Source: CAZBGQ01 sp964491515 (GTDB taxonomy: Bacteria > Patescibacteriota > Gracilibacteria > UBA1369 > UBA12473). From it: a stretch of 64,000 nucleotides of DNA. The notes under the pieces are model-generated. The model searched no databases, was not told the origin of the DNA, and worked only from the letters and a program-made list of their open reading frames with translations. A program made the translations under genes and the position numbers. How positions within the stretch are numbered: position 1 is the first letter of the stretch; each line of letters starts with the position of its first letter. Of the stretch, positions 42,692 to 52,200 are shown one piece after another. The stretch covers positions 12,155 through 76,154 of the forward strand of contig CAZBGQ010000005.1 in assembly GCA_964491515.1 (NCBI GenBank), read 5' to 3'.

Positions 42692-42745
42692 AACGGATCT
42701 CCGGACGCGTGCAGGAGGCACGGGTCAATGTAAACACTCAGACAA

Positions 42746-42790
42746 CTCGGATTCGAACCTGAAATTGCCGATTTCAGAGCCCAATCCGAG
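42746..42790 (-). promoter_or_regulatory. nested inverted repeats upstream of the lipoprotein gene
   Basis: Outer arms CTCGGATT (42746-42753) and AATCCGAG (42783-42790) are perfectly complementary. Inner arms CTGAAAT (42759-42765) and ATTTCAG (42771-42777) form a second perfect stem with loop TGCCG. The GGTTCGAATCC within resembles a tRNA T-loop, but no cloverleaf can be folded. It would sit in the leader of any transcript from the promoter at 42923-42951. Confidence 0.5.
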
Positions 42791-42922
42791 CCATCTTCTC
42801 AAACCGCATCACAGAGAGTCCAAGAAGACACAAATCACCAGTAAATGGCGGACTTATGCCCTCATCTCTCTCTGTCATGCTCCGAGTTTTCAAGGAACAT
42901 CTCATCGGTACTGTCTAATAAA

Positions 42923-42951
42923 AATTTAGCACATTTATGCAAATATGTCAA
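42923..42951 (-). promoter_or_regulatory. minus-strand promoter downstream of the 1331-residue gene
   Basis: TTGACA (42951-42946), a 17-base spacer, TAAATT (42928-42923). It fires toward the nested hairpin and the lipoprotein gene, either as a long leader of about 210 bases or as a separate small RNA. Confidence 0.65.
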
Positions 42952-42985
42952 GTGCCCAGCGGACGATATTCATTCCAATTAGCTT

Positions 42986-45900
42986 CTACCAAGGCCATCG
43001 ATCGAACTTGATTGGCCCAATACGATGAGTGTACGTATATTCATCCACCATATTTCCCAATGTGCTTCCTAGTTCATCAAGCAAAGCTTCTTCCTCTCGC
43101 GCTCGTCGTCCGGGCTCTTTATATGGATTAGTCATAATATCCAAGACCGCCTCCTTGCGTTCATTTTCTGCAACATCGTAGAGTTCTTCGAGCCGCTTGG
43201 TGCGCTTTTTGTCTTTCTTCTTCTCCTTTTTGGATAGCTTTATTCGACCTGCTTCCAGGGCCTCCCTCATGGGATCTTCAAACTTAATCATGAAAACATG
43301 ATTGGCCACTTCTTCGGCATGATCCCTCAAAGCAGGCACATGGTCCGGAGAACAAGGGTCACCCAATAGATCTTCACCTTCCTCTTCACACCGTTGAACC
43401 AGCCCATCCACATCAACTGTATAGTCTGGATGGTTGAGGAAATCAGGTTGAGCAGAAAACTCCTCAAAACTCAAAAGATCCAATTCATCCGGAATTTCAT
43501 CCGCCCCAATCGCTTGATGATAGAAAGTTCCAGTAGTTCCTTCTCCATGTTCATCTGCATGGAACACCACACGCATAATTTCTTTATGGACGTAACGTAA
43601 GTAAGCCTCATGTGCATCAGAGAATTGATCAGCTGGAAGGTCGCTGATAAATCCAGTGTGCTTATGCTGAAGCGCCACAACACGATTTAGTACATCATGA
43701 GGAGTCCGTGCACCCATAACCTCACTTCCTTGGTAATTAAACTTGCTAGCTTCCGCGCGTAGCCGACGAATGGACTGGCGATAATGAAGGCTGTCATAAC
43801 CCATGGACTGGGCCGCATAATAGATAGTGTCAAAGCGAGTCTCCGAGAATTTTTCTCTTGGATTTTTTCGAGTCATTTCATGGATTTCCTCCTTAAGTGC
43901 CTCACCATACATGGTAAAATCACGTAAGTATTTGTTTCCAAAATCCCCATCAAGTACACGTCGCCATGCATCAGATTTCTGCGTGGGAGTTAGCGAATCA
44001 TCCAGCATAATACGAGTCAAATCGCGACGGTAATCATTAGCAGCTTCTTGGCGCTTGTAGTCAATGAGAGAATGCCATTTGTTCTGCATCACAGGTCCCT
44101 GGAATCCAGTCTCAAAGTCAAGACCAGCAAAGTCCCTCAATGAATGATCTTCCATGCCATCAAAAATATCTCTCAAATTATCAAATGGACGATTGAATTC
44201 AGGATGGGCTGTCGCATAATCAACCTGTGCATCAATCATTGTTGGAGTCATTTCCATGTCAGTAACATCAATGGTTTTCTTGCTGGGATCATATTCGCCA
44301 ATCCAAACCACTGGCAATTTAGTTGCTGGATCAATTTCATCGAATGTTATCTTAATAGCATCACGTCCTGGAACTTTTTCCCATGTGTATGGAGTGTTTA
44401 GCCCACGAACTGAACCAACTAATAGCTCTAGAGCTGGGTCGCGTCCCTCAATTGTCTGCCACTCTTTATAGGTTGGCAATTTTCGCAATTCGGAAACAGC
44501 ATCATCGAAATCATCTTTCGAGATAACTCGGTCAGCAGCATCTCCGCGTACACCTTTGTTTAAAATATGGTCAAATTTATCTTGAAGGTGGGTAAGGTAC
44601 GCCTGCTCTGTAGCAGTGAACTTATCTCCTAGTGCGGCCGTGGACGCAGGGTCTAGTTTGCTGAATTCCTTAGTTCGGTCGTACCAAATATCTAGTACGG
44701 TAAATGTAAATTCCTGTTTGAATTCTGCGTTCTTATTATCAAGTCCCTGAACATCATATTGTTGGATAGAAGCCAAGAAATCATCAAATAGATCATCATA
44801 CTCTTGATTAGGATGGCCGAGATGTTGGAGTTTTTTGTAGGCATCTTTTTCGCTCATGCCGGTCAATTGGGTTGGCCAGTGACGAAGGTTAGACAACGGA
44901 TTGCCAACCTCTTCATCGTAGATGCGAGCGATGTCCTCCAAGCTCGTAGCTGAAGTCAATTCTTCTTCATAATTATCAAGGAAATGTTCTTGCTTAAAGT
45001 CGACCAACTCTTCCCAAAAGCGATTTGTAAGAGAACGTGGGACTAGCAATGGAGCTGCTTCTTTAATTTCGCCGAAAGAACTCCTAATAGACTCTTGAGC
45101 TATTTCCATCTTTTCTTGTACAAAGGAAGAAGTGACCTCAATTGAAGTAAATATATACTCTTGATGAGCGCCTGATGCTGACATAACAGATTTAAACTCA
45201 AACTTACCTCCACTAATCGTGCATTCACCTTGCCTCGCGGTTCCTGTGGCCGTAGCTCGGATATCAGGTATTTTAGTAACCGTGATTGGCATCTGAGACG
45301 TTGCCTCAATAACTTCAGTCAAACTTGAAAGGACTGAAGCTACCTGGTCTTTAATAATAGTGTCATCTAATTTAGTGAGAGATTGAGCTCCACCATCAAA
45401 GCTTAATTTATTTTTTCGATTAAATTCAACCACCACTCTTCGAGCGCTAGGGTCATGTCCGAAATCTTGAGCCGGTTTATACTCAGCGATAGCCCATTCC
45501 TTTTCCTCAGCGTCCCATTCAGGATTGATCGAAAGGCCGAGGGCCGCAACTTCTGTCGCCATCTGTGAATCCACATGCCGACTCAGAGTTGAAGCAAATG
45601 TTTCCTGAACAGCTTGATCAGCCGCATCACCGATTTCAAGTGTCATTGTTGAACCAGGTCCAACTTCAACTACATATCCAATCACTCCATCAGAGTCCTT
45701 TTTAGACTCATCAATCGTGTATTCAAATTTGTATCCCTTAATGAAAAGGTATCCTTTATCATTCTTTGGTTTCTCCACATCTACAGCCAAATCTTCAAAT
45801 CCCTTAGCTTTAGATACAGAACGCGTACGATCGGAATCGACGTTTTGTCGAAGCTTAGATCCACCACTTTTCGTCGTATCCTTCGAACTTGTCCCTCCTG

Positions 45901-46981
45901 TAACCGCATCATTTGCAGCTTCGGTAAGGATAGGAGCTTTATCATATTTATCCATAAGCACACTCAACGTGGTCCAAGATCCAGTCGAAGGAATATAACG
46001 TTCTTTTGCCCTCGCAATGTCATCTTGATGAGGGCCAATCATGTCTTCCATTAAACGGTAAAACTCACGTCCACGAGATTGCTTAAAAATAGCTTCACTC
46101 ATATTTTTCCTATACCTAGCAGGGATAGAGCGTCGAAGTCGTTTCATATCCATTTCACGAGAAGAAGTCCGGCTAGACCCGGTCGTAGCAGATTCATAAG
46201 ATTTGAGTAGATATTTAAATGGTACATCTGCAAAACCAAACATGTATCGAAGCTGTTTCCGTGTGGCTTCTGAGGCATCGGGTAAATGGTCTTCAGCCAA
46301 TGCAAGCAGTTCTTCTTGCTCTCCATCAGAAACCGAAGATTCAATGGCCTCAAACAAGGTCTGTCCATTGAAGATAGGGCCACCGAAATGATTGATTGCT
46401 AGAGCTCCTGCTCCACCTTTAACAATCCACTGGAAAAGAGGAATTCCTCCTTCTCCTCCAACCTTCTTGTTCCAGGCTTTGGCCGCAATCCATACCAAGA
46501 CAACACCAGCCAATGTACTGGCTAGGGGGTTTTCCTTGAATCGATCTCCAACGTGCTCCACTGTCTTTCCTAGAAATCCCTCAGAAACATCCTCAGAAAG
46601 GACAGTAACGCCTTCTTCAAAGTTGAGAGATCGCTCTTTCTTCCCTTTAAGAAAACGAACAATCGCATCTAACATAGCCTTAGCATCCTCATCTCCAGAT
46701 TCAAGTTTGCTAATGAATTCTTCTGAATTATCAGGCATAATCATTGCCATGGCTACCCGGAAATGGTCCTTAGCGACATCATCACCAGATTCAAGAACAG
46801 TATTCCAATCAGTGAAATAATCAACACGATTGGCTTCGCAGTACTCGATAACTTGCTGCATGTTGGCACGCAGTCCCTTTCTAATGTCTTTTTTTAATCC
46901 TTGTAGCGATTCATCCGTAGGATTAATCACATCCAAGGCTTCAATCTCAAAGTCTAGTTTTTCCGGAGTACCTGCTCCCAT
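42986..46981 (-). CDS. giant hypothetical protein
   Basis: 1331 residues, not recognised. N-terminal 160 residues are helical and acidic. Residues about 160-205 include two hydrophobic segments (STLAGVVLVWIAAKAW and a Gly/Ala-rich FQWIVKGGAGALAINHFGG), suggesting a membrane hairpin. Residues about 380-660 have beta-strand patterns (TMTLEIGDAADQ, VVVEFNRKNKLSFDG). The remaining 650 residues are strongly charged and helical, with a Lys-rich stretch near 1275 (LSKKEKKKDKKRTKR). No signal peptide. It has its own promoter (TTGCAA/TAGAAT) and belongs to a three-gene minus-strand cluster. A structural or surface-associated scaffold is possible but unproven. Confidence 0.75.
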   Translation of the reverse strand: MGAGTPEKLDFEIEALDVINPTDESLQGLKKDIRKGLRANMQQVIEYCEANRVDYFTDWNTVLESGDDVAKDHFRVAMAMIMPDNSEEFISKLESGDEDAKAMLDAIVRFLKGKKERSLNFEEGVTVLSEDVSEGFLGKTVEHVGDRFKENPLASTLAGVVLVWIAAKAWNKKVGGEGGIPLFQWIVKGGAGALAINHFGGPIFNGQTLFEAIESSVSDGEQEELLALAEDHLPDASEATRKQLRYMFGFADVPFKYLLKSYESATTGSSRTSSREMDMKRLRRSIPARYRKNMSEAIFKQSRGREFYRLMEDMIGPHQDDIARAKERYIPSTGSWTTLSVLMDKYDKAPILTEAANDAVTGGTSSKDTTKSGGSKLRQNVDSDRTRSVSKAKGFEDLAVDVEKPKNDKGYLFIKGYKFEYTIDESKKDSDGVIGYVVEVGPGSTMTLEIGDAADQAVQETFASTLSRHVDSQMATEVAALGLSINPEWDAEEKEWAIAEYKPAQDFGHDPSARRVVVEFNRKNKLSFDGGAQSLTKLDDTIIKDQVASVLSSLTEVIEATSQMPITVTKIPDIRATATGTARQGECTISGGKFEFKSVMSASGAHQEYIFTSIEVTSSFVQEKMEIAQESIRSSFGEIKEAAPLLVPRSLTNRFWEELVDFKQEHFLDNYEEELTSATSLEDIARIYDEEVGNPLSNLRHWPTQLTGMSEKDAYKKLQHLGHPNQEYDDLFDDFLASIQQYDVQGLDNKNAEFKQEFTFTVLDIWYDRTKEFSKLDPASTAALGDKFTATEQAYLTHLQDKFDHILNKGVRGDAADRVISKDDFDDAVSELRKLPTYKEWQTIEGRDPALELLVGSVRGLNTPYTWEKVPGRDAIKITFDEIDPATKLPVVWIGEYDPSKKTIDVTDMEMTPTMIDAQVDYATAHPEFNRPFDNLRDIFDGMEDHSLRDFAGLDFETGFQGPVMQNKWHSLIDYKRQEAANDYRRDLTRIMLDDSLTPTQKSDAWRRVLDGDFGNKYLRDFTMYGEALKEEIHEMTRKNPREKFSETRFDTIYYAAQSMGYDSLHYRQSIRRLRAEASKFNYQGSEVMGARTPHDVLNRVVALQHKHTGFISDLPADQFSDAHEAYLRYVHKEIMRVVFHADEHGEGTTGTFYHQAIGADEIPDELDLLSFEEFSAQPDFLNHPDYTVDVDGLVQRCEEEGEDLLGDPCSPDHVPALRDHAEEVANHVFMIKFEDPMREALEAGRIKLSKKEKKKDKKRTKRLEELYDVAENERKEAVLDIMTNPYKEPGRRAREEEALLDELGSTLGNMVDEYTYTHRIGPIKFDRWPW

Positions 46982-47016
46982 AAAGTTTAGGCTATATCCT
47001 TAAAATTTATCTTATA

Positions 47017-47045
47017 ATTCTAGCATAAATAGCATGGTTTTGCAA
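47017..47045 (-). promoter_or_regulatory. promoter of the 1331-residue gene
   Basis: On the minus strand TTGCAA (47045-47040), 17 bases, TAGAAT (47022-47017), about 28 bases before the ATG at 46981. Confidence 0.55.
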
Positions 47046-47137
47046 CAGGAGAAGCACGGTATATAGATAGCACGCAGTCGAAATGGCTTACTTAAGCCAA
47101 ATAAGGAAAAGAAGGAGAAGGTAAGATTTTCCAAAAA

Positions 47138-47482
47138 CTAGGCTTCATCAGCCTCGGCCAAAACCATTTGAACCGCTTCTTCACGTGCCATTACGTCATC
47201 ATAGCTAGATATCAGGGCACCTTCAACAACCTCAGTAATGTTCGGGCGATTTGTAACCATGGCCTGGACCGCCTCTTGGACATCAGCTTGAGGGTGGGTA
47301 CCAAGATAGTCATCATAAACCCTCCAATCATCTTCTGTGAGGGAATGGGCGAGTGCATCTTCAATCTGCTCATCCACAATGTCTCCAATACGCAGTTCGA
47401 GAGCTTTTTGCATATTAGGCCCAACTTTCCCAAGTTTGAGATCCTTTACAATACGGTGAATGAAATCGAGAAAAGTCTTCAT
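47138..47482 (-). CDS. hypothetical small helical protein
   Basis: 114 residues, not recognised. Almost all helical, with acidic C-terminus (MVLAEADEA) and a basic N-terminal helix (FLDFIHRIVKDLKLGKVG). It starts 9 bases after the stop of the 918-residue gene, so the two are co-transcribed. It may be a partner or chaperone-like accessory of the giant proteins (inference from position only). Confidence 0.65.
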   Translation of the reverse strand: MKTFLDFIHRIVKDLKLGKVGPNMQKALELRIGDIVDEQIEDALAHSLTEDDWRVYDDYLGTHPQADVQEAVQAMVTNRPNITEVVEGALISSYDDVMAREEAVQMVLAEADEA

Positions 47483-47491
47483 ACAAAAAAA

Positions 47492-50248
47492 TTATTTGGG
47501 TGGGGGCAGTTGCTTAGCCTTATTCTTACCTCCGAAAAAATGACCAAGACGTGAGAGAATATTCCCAAGCCCCTTTCCGGCTAGAAAAAGATCGGCCCAT
47601 CCGCCAAACCTTTCTATGGCGGCAAGGCGCTTTTGGGCCGCTTCGTCTCCACCTGCGGCACCTTCTTGGGCGCCCTCTAGACGACGGAGATTCTTCACTT
47701 CAGAAGCAGACATAACCTTAAGTGCGGAAACACCTTGGGGAAGAACGAAGCTTTCATCTAATAACTTCTTCAGAACAGTGGCCTTGTCGGCAGGGGTATT
47801 CTTGTCCTTCATGTCAGATACTATCTGACGCGCCTTAGCAGAATAGTAAACAATTTTGCACTTGTGAATAAGGGGTCGTATGTCCTCATTAAGCGCCAGA
47901 TTCCCCCCTTCCATTTCATCGCGGGCTAAAAGCTCCAATTGGTAAATATACTTAAATAAAACCTCAGGAGTCAGAGATCCTGCACTAATCTTATCTGAAA
48001 TTTCTTTAACTGTGGTTCCCAAATGAAAACCTTGAGTAGCCTTAAGTTCATTCTCCCGCTCAAACGTCTCAGTCTGAATTTCCGAGAAAGGGCGGTACTG
48101 GCCGGATTTCCGCCATTGTCCGACTTTTGAGGTGGCAATGCCCTGAGCTCGACGAAGGGTTGTGCCTTCTTCCACCGTATTATTCGCTGAATCCAGGAGC
48201 ATAAGTGTACGGAGAGCAGCACGGAACTCTTTTTGAGGGGAGGGCGCATCAGCCAGAGAAGGATCTCCTTCCTGCATAAGGAAGAGTACCATTTCAGGAG
48301 GAAATGGATTTTTCTTAAGTGCAGATCCGGACGATGCTTTTTGGGCGGCCCTAAGCGCATTACTCGCCTCATTATAGCGATCCTTAAGATCGCTAAGCTC
48401 AATAACACCTTGCGTAGCGACTCCAGGATGAGGTGGGCTCAAAGTAACTCTATCAGGCAGCAAGCGAGTTCCGGTGCCCGTGCCTGCAATTAAGTTACGA
48501 TCCTCAATTAAGCGCTGTGTCATTTCACTGTAAGACATTTTTTTGAATGCATCCCACTCTTTCTTACGATCATCAAGCTTTTGCTTCGCATCCTTTCCAC
48601 TTTTCTCAAGAGCTGCAATACGAGATTCAAATGAACTCAAAAGGCCATCGCTGGGCTCGATACGAGGGTCAGGAGGTAAAACCTTCCTAATAAAGGTAGC
48701 CGCGTCACCGGCTGGAACATGACTAGGGAAGTTACGCCAAAGCCGAGTTATGGCTTCTTCTGCAGCATATTTAAGACGTCGCAAGCCACCAGGCTGCTCA
48801 GACATAAGCTTGGTTAATCGTAATTTTTCCGCAAGTCGAGGGTCCTTGCCATCCACAGGAGGGTTAGCTGTAATGTCCTTGGCGATGGAAGCCAAGTTGG
48901 AGGATGTATTTTTGTACTCTACTGAAGCAAATTTAATATCGCTTAAATGTTTCTTGATCGCGGTGACCGCCTTCGCAGCCTCAGTGGAACTACTAGCCTC
49001 TTTGTACGCGGTTTCAAAGGCTTTATCACCCTCAGAAAAGCGAGTTTCTTCAGCCTTATGAACCTCCGCAATAGTCACAAATTCCTGCTCAGCCTTGGTT
49101 ACGTCCGCTCCGGTGACATCCGTATAAACCTTATCCAATCGCTCCAAGGGATGGGGCACTTGTGTCCAGTTAAGAGCTTGTTGGGCCGTTTGCTGGACGC
49201 GCTGGATCAAGAGAAAAATAGCGGGGTTGGTAGTCGATAACGTATTCAAGATTGGGTCTAAACCATCTAAGGCGGGCTGAAGGTCAGCTCTGGATATGGT
49301 AAGTGCCGCGGCAGTCGCCGGAGGCACCTGCTTTGTTAATTCATGAAAAGCCTTCCCTTTTGTCAAGACGTCCAAAATTTGAGGACGAGTAGCATCATTA
49401 GGGGCAAACTCTCTGTTCACTGCGGTTTCGAGATTATCGAAGCGACGAGTGAGAGCATTATAATTCCTGACTTCGCCTCTCATTGATACCACCAAACTCA
49501 TGGCCTTGGGAGTGTCCATGTTGTCCTTGCCAATAAGACTCTCTAAGCGATCCTTCAAAGTTACAGTTTTGCCGGGGACAACAAGAGCAGCGTTATCTCT
49601 CCACGTGGTAAGTTCTGGACGATTATGCACAACAGAGGAAGGACTTAAACGAGAAATTTCTTCTAAAAGCAATTGACGATGATCTTCATTAGTAGAAGGA
49701 TCAAACGCGTCCGCCAATTCTTTTGCACGAGCAAATACCCGACGCTCATATGGGTCTATATGTGCACTTGGAGCAGCTGCCTCCATACCATCGCGACTAG
49801 CCATGAAGCGAATCGCCCCCCAAAGGCCATGCTCCTCAATAAGGGCAATTGCACTATTGAGCTTATTGCCAGATCCCTCCGGTAAAATACGAGCAATAGG
49901 CGCCTTTCCTTGAGTGCGATCTTCCAAGGCAATCGCTTCACGAGCTTGGACAAGAAGACGATCATAAACAGGGCGATCTACTAATCGATAGACACGAGAA
50001 GAATCAACAGGGGTTCCGCCAACGCCAGACAATTGTGACAACGCGCGAATTTTAAATATGTCCATATGGCCACCCAATTCCGTATGCAAATCATCAGATA
50101 AAATCTGAGAATCAGGATTACGAAGACCAGCCAAAACACGCACAGCAGAAGCGGCAATGTCATTCGTCATCGCACCAATCAAGCCTTGATCAATCTCGAC
50201 ACGGGTGAGCTCAGCTTCAGACTCCAGAATTTTATTGGGATCCTCCAT
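47492..50248 (-). CDS. large hypothetical protein
   Basis: 918 residues, not recognised. Mostly helical throughout with many charged residues. Several Lys/Arg-rich segments lie between (SGKDAKQKLDDRKKEWDAFKK near 560). The last 40 residues (LGNILSRLGHFFGGKNKAKQLPPPK) are amphipathic and end in a basic/Pro tail. No membrane helix or signal peptide is clear. A well-formed promoter (TTGTAT, 17 bases, TATAAT) sits at 50277-50305. The three genes at 43-50 kb form one cluster, unlike any standard operon I know. Confidence 0.75.
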   Translation of the reverse strand: MEDPNKILESEAELTRVEIDQGLIGAMTNDIAASAVRVLAGLRNPDSQILSDDLHTELGGHMDIFKIRALSQLSGVGGTPVDSSRVYRLVDRPVYDRLLVQAREAIALEDRTQGKAPIARILPEGSGNKLNSAIALIEEHGLWGAIRFMASRDGMEAAAPSAHIDPYERRVFARAKELADAFDPSTNEDHRQLLLEEISRLSPSSVVHNRPELTTWRDNAALVVPGKTVTLKDRLESLIGKDNMDTPKAMSLVVSMRGEVRNYNALTRRFDNLETAVNREFAPNDATRPQILDVLTKGKAFHELTKQVPPATAAALTISRADLQPALDGLDPILNTLSTTNPAIFLLIQRVQQTAQQALNWTQVPHPLERLDKVYTDVTGADVTKAEQEFVTIAEVHKAEETRFSEGDKAFETAYKEASSSTEAAKAVTAIKKHLSDIKFASVEYKNTSSNLASIAKDITANPPVDGKDPRLAEKLRLTKLMSEQPGGLRRLKYAAEEAITRLWRNFPSHVPAGDAATFIRKVLPPDPRIEPSDGLLSSFESRIAALEKSGKDAKQKLDDRKKEWDAFKKMSYSEMTQRLIEDRNLIAGTGTGTRLLPDRVTLSPPHPGVATQGVIELSDLKDRYNEASNALRAAQKASSGSALKKNPFPPEMVLFLMQEGDPSLADAPSPQKEFRAALRTLMLLDSANNTVEEGTTLRRAQGIATSKVGQWRKSGQYRPFSEIQTETFERENELKATQGFHLGTTVKEISDKISAGSLTPEVLFKYIYQLELLARDEMEGGNLALNEDIRPLIHKCKIVYYSAKARQIVSDMKDKNTPADKATVLKKLLDESFVLPQGVSALKVMSASEVKNLRRLEGAQEGAAGGDEAAQKRLAAIERFGGWADLFLAGKGLGNILSRLGHFFGGKNKAKQLPPPK

Positions 50249-50276
50249 AGAAAATAGAAAAGAATCTACTTATTAA

Positions 50277-50305
50277 ATTATACAACAAAATGGGAATAAA
50301 TACAA
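50277..50305 (-). promoter_or_regulatory. promoter of the 918-residue gene
   Basis: On the minus strand TTGTAT (50305-50300), a 17-base spacer, TATAAT (50282-50277). Confidence 0.7.
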
Positions 50306-50369
50306 CCCTCGCGCAGCCAGTACTGATTTTCCATTGCAAACCTGAACCAATTTAAGTAGGATACGACAC

Positions 50370-51647
50370 ATGAAAATCACCGTATCACAACCAAAACAGG
50401 CAGAAGTCACGATTACAATCGAGGCTGAAGAGGCGGATCTCGCCAAATTTTTAGATAAAGCGATCGTAGAACTTGGCCAGCAAGTAACGATCAAAGGCTT
50501 CCGCAAGGGAAAAATCCCTAAAGAAGCTTTGGAAAAGCATTTAGGAGCAGGCGCCATTCGAGTGCACGCTCTAGATTTAGCTTTGCCACATTTATACGCC
50601 GAAGCTGTTCTCCAAGAGAACGTCCCCGTCGTAGCTCGACCAGAAATAAAATTCATTGGAGACAATCCTTTCGTATTTGAAGCCATTGTGGCCGTATTAC
50701 CTGAAGTTAAAATTTCAGGCTACGAAAAGATTAAAATAAAGAAGAAAGACGTTGCAGTTACCGATAAGGAAGTAGACGACCTCATCGACTACCTTCGAAA
50801 GCAACGAGCTGAATACAAAGAGGTCGATAGAGCTGCCAAAATGGGCGATCGAGTAGAGATGGATTTTGATGGCTTTGACCCCAAAGGAGACGTGCCACTA
50901 GAGGGCACTGCCAGTAAAAATCACCCCGCTGTCTTAGGGGAGGGGACACTGATCCCTGGTTTCGAAGAGGAAATTATTGGACTTAAGGCGGGTGCTGAAA
51001 AAACATTCGACATCACATTTCCTAAGGATTATCACTCAAAAAAATTCCAAGGGAAGAAAGTTAAATTCAAGATCAAGATCCATAAAGTCGAAGAAGTTAA
51101 TATGCCAGAAGTTACTTCGGAATGGATCAAGGAGGCATCAGGCCAAGATCGAACCCCCGAAGAATTCAGAAAGGATGTACGTGAAAACCTAGAGAAAGAA
51201 CGCATCCAACAAGAAAAGCAGCGACGAGAAAGCGAGTTCCTTGATGAACTACTTAAATTAGCAACACTAGAAGTACCAAAAGCTCTCATTGAGGAAGAAA
51301 TTGACTTCATGCTAGACCGAACTAAAATGGACTTGCAAGGACGTGGACTTCAATGGGAACAGTATGAAGAGTACATGAAAACCCAAAACAGAGACCTACG
51401 TGCTGAGAAAAAGGAGCAAGCAGAAAAGCAAGTAAAGTTACGAGTCATCCTTCAGCACATATATAAGGAAGAAAAGATTGACCCCACAGATGCTGAGGTA
51501 GAAAAACACCTAGAAGGACTATTAGGTAGCTACCCAAAGGATCAGCAAGCAAAGCTTAAGGAAAACTATAAGAAGGGAAGCGAAGGGCACATCCAGATAC
51601 AGAATGCTCTCCGCATAGAAAAATTCTTCCAAAAATTTCTCTCATAA
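50370..51647 (+). CDS. tig: trigger factor (ribosome-bound chaperone)
   Basis: 425 residues, normal length. N-terminal ribosome-binding domain with signature GFRKGKIP near residue 42-50. The middle FKBP-type peptidyl-prolyl isomerase domain (about 155-240) shows GDRVEMDFDGFD, LGEGTLIPGFEEEIIGLKAG and KKFQGKKVKFKIKI. The helical C-terminal chaperone arms follow (about 250-425). It assists folding of nascent chains at the exit tunnel. The downstream LapA-like gene follows after 18 bases. Confidence 0.97.
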   Translation: MKITVSQPKQAEVTITIEAEEADLAKFLDKAIVELGQQVTIKGFRKGKIPKEALEKHLGAGAIRVHALDLALPHLYAEAVLQENVPVVARPEIKFIGDNPFVFEAIVAVLPEVKISGYEKIKIKKKDVAVTDKEVDDLIDYLRKQRAEYKEVDRAAKMGDRVEMDFDGFDPKGDVPLEGTASKNHPAVLGEGTLIPGFEEEIIGLKAGAEKTFDITFPKDYHSKKFQGKKVKFKIKIHKVEEVNMPEVTSEWIKEASGQDRTPEEFRKDVRENLEKERIQQEKQRRESEFLDELLKLATLEVPKALIEEEIDFMLDRTKMDLQGRGLQWEQYEEYMKTQNRDLRAEKKEQAEKQVKLRVILQHIYKEEKIDPTDAEVEKHLEGLLGSYPKDQQAKLKENYKKGSEGHIQIQNALRIEKFFQKFLS

Positions 51648-51665
51648 TATTTAGCCCTCCTCCCC

Positions 51666-51923
51666 ATGAAAATCTTCAGCGCAGCCGCGGCGATGTTCAG
51701 TTTCGTGATCATCCTCATTTTGGCATTTCAGAACTTTCAGGCTTCTTGTAACTATTTGACCTTCTTCTTTTGGGAGCTATCCGCAAGCACCTCTCCCACA
51801 TTTACCCTGTTTGGAGCGGCAATTGTTGGGATCTTCACTGGCATAAGCGGAACAATTTTTATCACTTCAATCCTTAGCTCCGATCCGGAAGAGGAAGAAC
51901 CAGATGAAGACTTCCAAGTATAG
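51666..51923 (+). CDS. LapA-like two-helix membrane protein
   Basis: 85 residues with two membrane helices (about 6-24 and 44-68) separated by a short polar loop containing a Cys, and an acidic C-terminal tail (EEEEPDEDF). The layout fits the small LapA/DUF1049 type. Co-transcribed with trigger factor and closed by a terminator. Confidence 0.7.
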   Translation: MKIFSAAAAMFSFVIILILAFQNFQASCNYLTFFFWELSASTSPTFTLFGAAIVGIFTGISGTIFITSILSSDPEEEEPDEDFQV

Positions 51924-51943
51924 GACAAAAAAGCGAAATTATT

Positions 51944-51966
51944 AAAGAGCCCCACGGGGCTCTTTT
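51944..51966 (+). terminator. intrinsic terminator of the tig unit
   Basis: AAAGAGCCCC, loop ACG, GGGCTCTTTT: a long stem with A/T flanks and a T run. Confidence 0.93.
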
Positions 51967-52172
51967 GTTTACGGTAAAGCAAAAAACAGGATCAAAAAAT
52001 ATGAACAACAATTTGGACAAGCGGCGCAGATAGAACAATAAATTTGAACAAATCTATAAAACAAAAATAGCACCAGGTCAACGAAAACCAAAGTTGGAGT
52101 GAACCTGTAAAACGAAAATAGAACAAAAAAAACGAACATGCACTTGATTTCATGGGCATGACTGTGCAAAAT

Positions 52173-52200
52173 ATGTGTACAGTTAATCACATATACACAT
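52173..52200 (+). promoter_or_regulatory. inverted repeat over the regulator start codon (autoregulation candidate)
   Basis: ATGTGTA (52173-52179) and TACACAT (52194-52200) are perfect inverted repeats 14 bases apart. The right arm overlaps the start codon of the winged-helix gene, a common place for an autorepressor site. Confidence 0.4.

Larger units (their letters stand above)
42692..42985. other. gene-free interval at the border of the GC-rich islet
   Basis: About 290 bases with no supportable coding frame. GC content drops sharply near 42725. It contains the nested hairpin at 42746-42790 and a well-formed minus-strand promoter at 42923-42951. Confidence 0.6.

Noticed and set aside
42062..42733. 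223-residue plus-strand open frame, and an 81/85-residue minus-strand frame, in the GC-rich islet
   Set aside because: They are shadows in high-GC DNA; the lipoprotein frame has a signal peptide, lipobox and ribosome site.
42730..42860. tRNA gene on the minus strand, suggested by GGTTCGAATCC
   Set aside because: No acceptor, D or anticodon stem can be formed. The sequence is better explained by two nested inverted repeats.
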